64,000 nt of DNA from Butyrivibrio proteoclasticus B316 (GTDB taxonomy: Bacteria > Bacillota > Clostridia > Lachnospirales > Lachnospiraceae): assembly GCF_000145035.1 (NCBI RefSeq), contig NC_014387.1, positions 214,440-278,439 of the forward strand, written 5' to 3'. The notes under the pieces were generated by a model. The model made no database searches. It worked only from the letters and a program-made list of their open reading frames with translations, and was not told the origin of the DNA. This document shows positions 61,487 through 64,000 of this stretch, one piece after another. Positions within the stretch are counted from its first letter, which is position 1. Every line of letters begins with the position of its first letter. The position numbers and the translations under genes are program-made.

Positions 61487-62359
61487 ATGAACGAAAATGC
61501 CAATAAAAAACTTGAAAGACAGGCAGTGAGAAACGAGAGGCTCAGAAAGGTAGTGATCTACTTTCTTCTGACTCTATGGGCAATTCTTGTACTGTTTCCC
61601 TTTTACTGGATGCTTCTAACTTCAGTCAAGGGATATGGCGCATACAATTCAGAATATGTGCCCAGATTCTTTACCCTCAGCCCGACGCTTGAGAATTATG
61701 TGACTGCATTTACTGCGGTTTCACTCGGAAGATACTTTTTTAACACCTTTGTTTTTACGGTGCTCACAACCCTTCTTATGATGGTGGTTGTAGTCCTCTC
61801 GGCGTTTGCTTTTGCAAGGCTTGATTTTAAGGGAAAAGATATAGTGTTTTCTCTTTTTCTGTCGCTGATGATGATACCTAATGAGCTTGTTATCATCACT
61901 AATTACGTTACAATCACAAACCTGGACCTTAGAAACACCTTTATGGGACTGATCTTGCCATCGGTAACTTCTGTGTTCTACATATATCTTTTAAAAGAGA
62001 ATTTTGAGCAGATTCCGGAAGAACTATATAAAGCCGCTAAGGTTGATGGAACCTCGGATTTTAGATACTTGTGGAAAGTTATGCTCCCGATCTCAAGGCC
62101 AACTATAGTGACGATCACTATCCTAAAGGTCATCGAGTGCTGGAATTCATATGTATGGCCCAGACTTATCACAGATGACTCCAATTATTTCCTTGTTTCA
62201 AACGGTATCCAGGAGATAAGGGAAAACGGCTTTGGACGAGAAAACGTACCTGCTATGATGGCAGCAGTAGTTGTAATATCTGTACCGCTTGTGGTTTTGT
62301 TCCTCATTTTCAGACACAAGATCATGGCTGGTGTAGCAAGAGGCGGAACGAAGGGCTGA
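61487..62359 (+). CDS. Sugar ABC importer permease, UgpE/LacG type
   Basis: This 290-aa second permease has six membrane segments and the EAA-loop text ELYKAAKVDGTSDFRYLWKVMLPI (about 182-205). The C terminus ends FRHKIMAGVARGGTKG as in this subfamily. AGGAATCGG precedes the ATG. It follows the first permease by 27 bases and precedes the binding protein by 23 bases. Confidence 0.92.
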   Translation: MNENANKKLERQAVRNERLRKVVIYFLLTLWAILVLFPFYWMLLTSVKGYGAYNSEYVPRFFTLSPTLENYVTAFTAVSLGRYFFNTFVFTVLTTLLMMVVVVLSAFAFARLDFKGKDIVFSLFLSLMMIPNELVIITNYVTITNLDLRNTFMGLILPSVTSVFYIYLLKENFEQIPEELYKAAKVDGTSDFRYLWKVMLPISRPTIVTITILKVIECWNSYVWPRLITDDSNYFLVSNGIQEIRENGFGRENVPAMMAAVVVISVPLVVLFLIFRHKIMAGVARGGTKG

Positions 62360-62382
62360 TTTAAGAGCCTTGTCAATATTTT

Positions 62383-64000
62383 ATGAGAAAGAGTATCAGA
62401 GAGAATATGGTAATCAATATAAAAAGAAAGATAACAGTCTTTTTGGGATGCGTATTAGCCAGTTCGTGTATTCTCACAGGGTGCCACGGAGCAAAAGACA
62501 GCGCAGGCTTTGAGATACCGCAGGAGCTTGATGAGAATAAGAAGATAGAACTGACTTTCTGGGCTAAAAATGACACGAATGTAACTCAGACTGCAATTTA
62601 TAATAAGGCAATAGAAGACTTTGAGAAGCTATATCCTAATATTACAGTGAATATGCGTCTGTATACGGATTACGGCAAAATATACAACGATGTAATCACC
62701 AATATTTCAACGGGAACCACACCAAATGTGTGTATCACTTATCCGGATCATATTGCAACCTATCTTATGGGCAATAACACTGTAGTTCCGCTGGATGATC
62801 TTTTTGCTGATGAGAAATACGGGCTTGGTGGAAGCGCCCTTAAGTTTGACTCACCTGCAGTTTCAGAGATAGTACCTGAGTTTTTATCAGAGTGCGTAAT
62901 TGGGGATAAGCATTATGCTCTTCCCTACATGAGGTCAACTGAGGCCTGTTATATTAACAAGACATATGTGGAAAAGCTTGGATACGAGCTTCCGGATACG
63001 CTTACCTGGGATTTTATCTGGGAGGTTTCAGAGGCTGCTATGGAAAAGAATGCAGACGGGACATTCAAGGTAAATGGTCAGAACGTAATGATACCATTTA
63101 TTTACAAGTCCACAGATAACATGATGATACAATCCCTTAAGCAGCTCGGGGCAGGTTATTCAGACCAGGAAGGAAACATTCTTCTTTTTAACGATGATAC
63201 CAGAGGAATTCTGAAGACTATTGCAGAACACACAGGTAGCGGAGCTTTTTCAACATTTAAGATTTCCGGATATCCGGCTAACTTTTTAAACGCAGGACAG
63301 TGCATCTTTGCAATTGACTCAACTGCAGGGGCTACCTGGATGGGATCCAAGGCGCCACTTCTTGATATTTCAGAAGATAAGGTTATTGATTTTGAGACCG
63401 AAGTAATGGCAATTCCTCAGTATGATCCCGAGAAGCCTTCCATGATCTCGCAGGGGCCATCCGTATGTATTTTCAATAAAAAAGATTCTCAGGAAGTACT
63501 GGCATCCTGGCTTTTTGCGCAATATCTTTTGACTAATGATGTTCAGATTGCTTATTCAGAGACTGAAGGTTATCTTCCTGTCACAACCAAGGCTCAGAGC
63601 ACCGCAGAGTATCAGGATTACCTTGCCGGGGCCGGAAGTGATGATGACAAACACTATGACGTTAAGATCAAGGCTACAAAGATCCTCATGGATAATACTG
63701 AGAACACCTTTGTTACACCTGTATTTAACGGATCAGCTTCTGTGAGAGATGCGGCCGGACAGCTTATTGAGAACGTGACTAAATCTGTCAGAAGGAAAAA
63801 GACAGTTGATGATGCTTATATTGACCAGCTTTATGAAGATGTTAAGGCGCTTTATCATCTGGACCAGGGTTCTACAGGCAATATAGGCGGCAAAGCAGAA
63901 CTTGGGAAACTTCCCGCAGCATCTGTTGCGCTTATAGCAGTTCTTGTAACCGCGTGGGTTCTGATTGGACTGTATTCGTTAAAAGAGAAACTAAAAACTT
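62383..64000 (+). CDS. Sugar-binding lipoprotein with C-terminal membrane helix (3'-partial)
   Basis: The frame is open from ATG 62383 to the window end (539 codons), so the gene is cut off. It begins with a lipoprotein signal (ITVFLGCVLASSCILTGCHG, the lipobox cysteine being in LTGC). An extracellular solute-binding family-1 fold follows (ELTFWAKNDTNV, FEKLYPNITVNM, PNVCITYPDHIATYL, GPSVCIFNKKD). Near residues 510-535 a hydrophobic helix appears (PAASVALIAVLVTAWVLIGL) followed by a basic end. A lipid anchor plus a second C-terminal helix is unusual for a binding protein. ATG 62407 is an alternative start; neither has a strong ribosome site. It is the substrate-binding part of the importer just upstream. 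Confidence 0.88.
   Translation, partial: MRKSIRENMVINIKRKITVFLGCVLASSCILTGCHGAKDSAGFEIPQELDENKKIELTFWAKNDTNVTQTAIYNKAIEDFEKLYPNITVNMRLYTDYGKIYNDVITNISTGTTPNVCITYPDHIATYLMGNNTVVPLDDLFADEKYGLGGSALKFDSPAVSEIVPEFLSECVIGDKHYALPYMRSTEACYINKTYVEKLGYELPDTLTWDFIWEVSEAAMEKNADGTFKVNGQNVMIPFIYKSTDNMMIQSLKQLGAGYSDQEGNILLFNDDTRGILKTIAEHTGSGAFSTFKISGYPANFLNAGQCIFAIDSTAGATWMGSKAPLLDISEDKVIDFETEVMAIPQYDPEKPSMISQGPSVCIFNKKDSQEVLASWLFAQYLLTNDVQIAYSETEGYLPVTTKAQSTAEYQDYLAGAGSDDDKHYDVKIKATKILMDNTENTFVTPVFNGSASVRDAAGQLIENVTKSVRRKKTVDDAYIDQLYEDVKALYHLDQGSTGNIGGKAELGKLPAASVALIAVLVTAWVLIGLYSLKEKLKT

Overview
The window looks like chromosomal DNA of a rumen or gut Lachnospiraceae bacterium, most likely Butyrivibrio or Pseudobutyrivibrio. 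I infer this from the Gram-positive signals (AGGAGG ribosome sites, lipoboxes, sigma-A promoters), the hemicellulose gene content, GGDEF and HD-GYP proteins with many membrane segments, a DUF6472 protein and a glucan-binding-repeat lysozyme. No tRNA, rRNA, CRISPR array or prophage was seen.

Region 1 (about 2.2-28.5 kb) is a xylan side-chain utilisation locus. It encodes xylulokinase, a CE20-like acetylxylan esterase, a large GH2 enzyme, two AraC regulators, GH67 and GH115 alpha-glucuronidases, an LplBC-type ABC importer (two permeases and a binding lipoprotein, no ATPase), a GH3 beta-xylosidase-like enzyme, a fucose-isomerase-fold protein, a 2-hydroxyacid dehydrogenase and a lipoprotein feruloyl-esterase-like CE1 enzyme. 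All of the hydrolases except CE1 lack signal peptides. This fits import of decorated xylo-oligosaccharides followed by debranching in the cytoplasm. Structured or repeated non-coding sequence is unusually dense here. A recurring hairpin with the consensus WTGYGAGAA at the start of its loop precedes xylB, GH67, the dehydrogenase and probably GH3. A three-layer nested stem precedes the binding-protein gene. Dyads or direct repeats precede the CE20, GH115 and isomerase genes.

Two identical 740-bp IS200-like copies (20.4-21.2 and 28.5-29.2 kb) each lie directly after an intrinsic terminator. Each has an SD-masking 5' leader hairpin and a structured 3' region.

Region 2 (29.3-38.1 kb) is mostly housekeeping: a secreted GH25 lysozyme, UDP-sugar pyrophosphorylase, galE, a PHP phosphoesterase, an 89-aa unknown, an HtrA-like membrane protease and clpX. 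Region 3 (38.2-50.7 kb) has a divergent carbamate kinase, a MATE transporter, a GH2 enzyme, a DUF975 membrane protein, two small proteins, tex, GH27 alpha-galactosidase, an unknown 134-aa protein and an anion permease. Region 4 (50.7-57.4 kb, minus strand) has two tandem GGDEF receptors and an SPFH / zinc-ribbon / TPM cluster resembling B. subtilis ydjGHI without pspA. Region 5 (57.5-64 kb) has a RACo-like ferredoxin/ASKHA protein, a 56-aa DUF6472 protein and a complete sugar ABC importer with an MsmK-type ATPase. That ATPase could also energise the ATPase-less importer of region 1. The last gene runs off the window, and the first gene probably enters from outside it.
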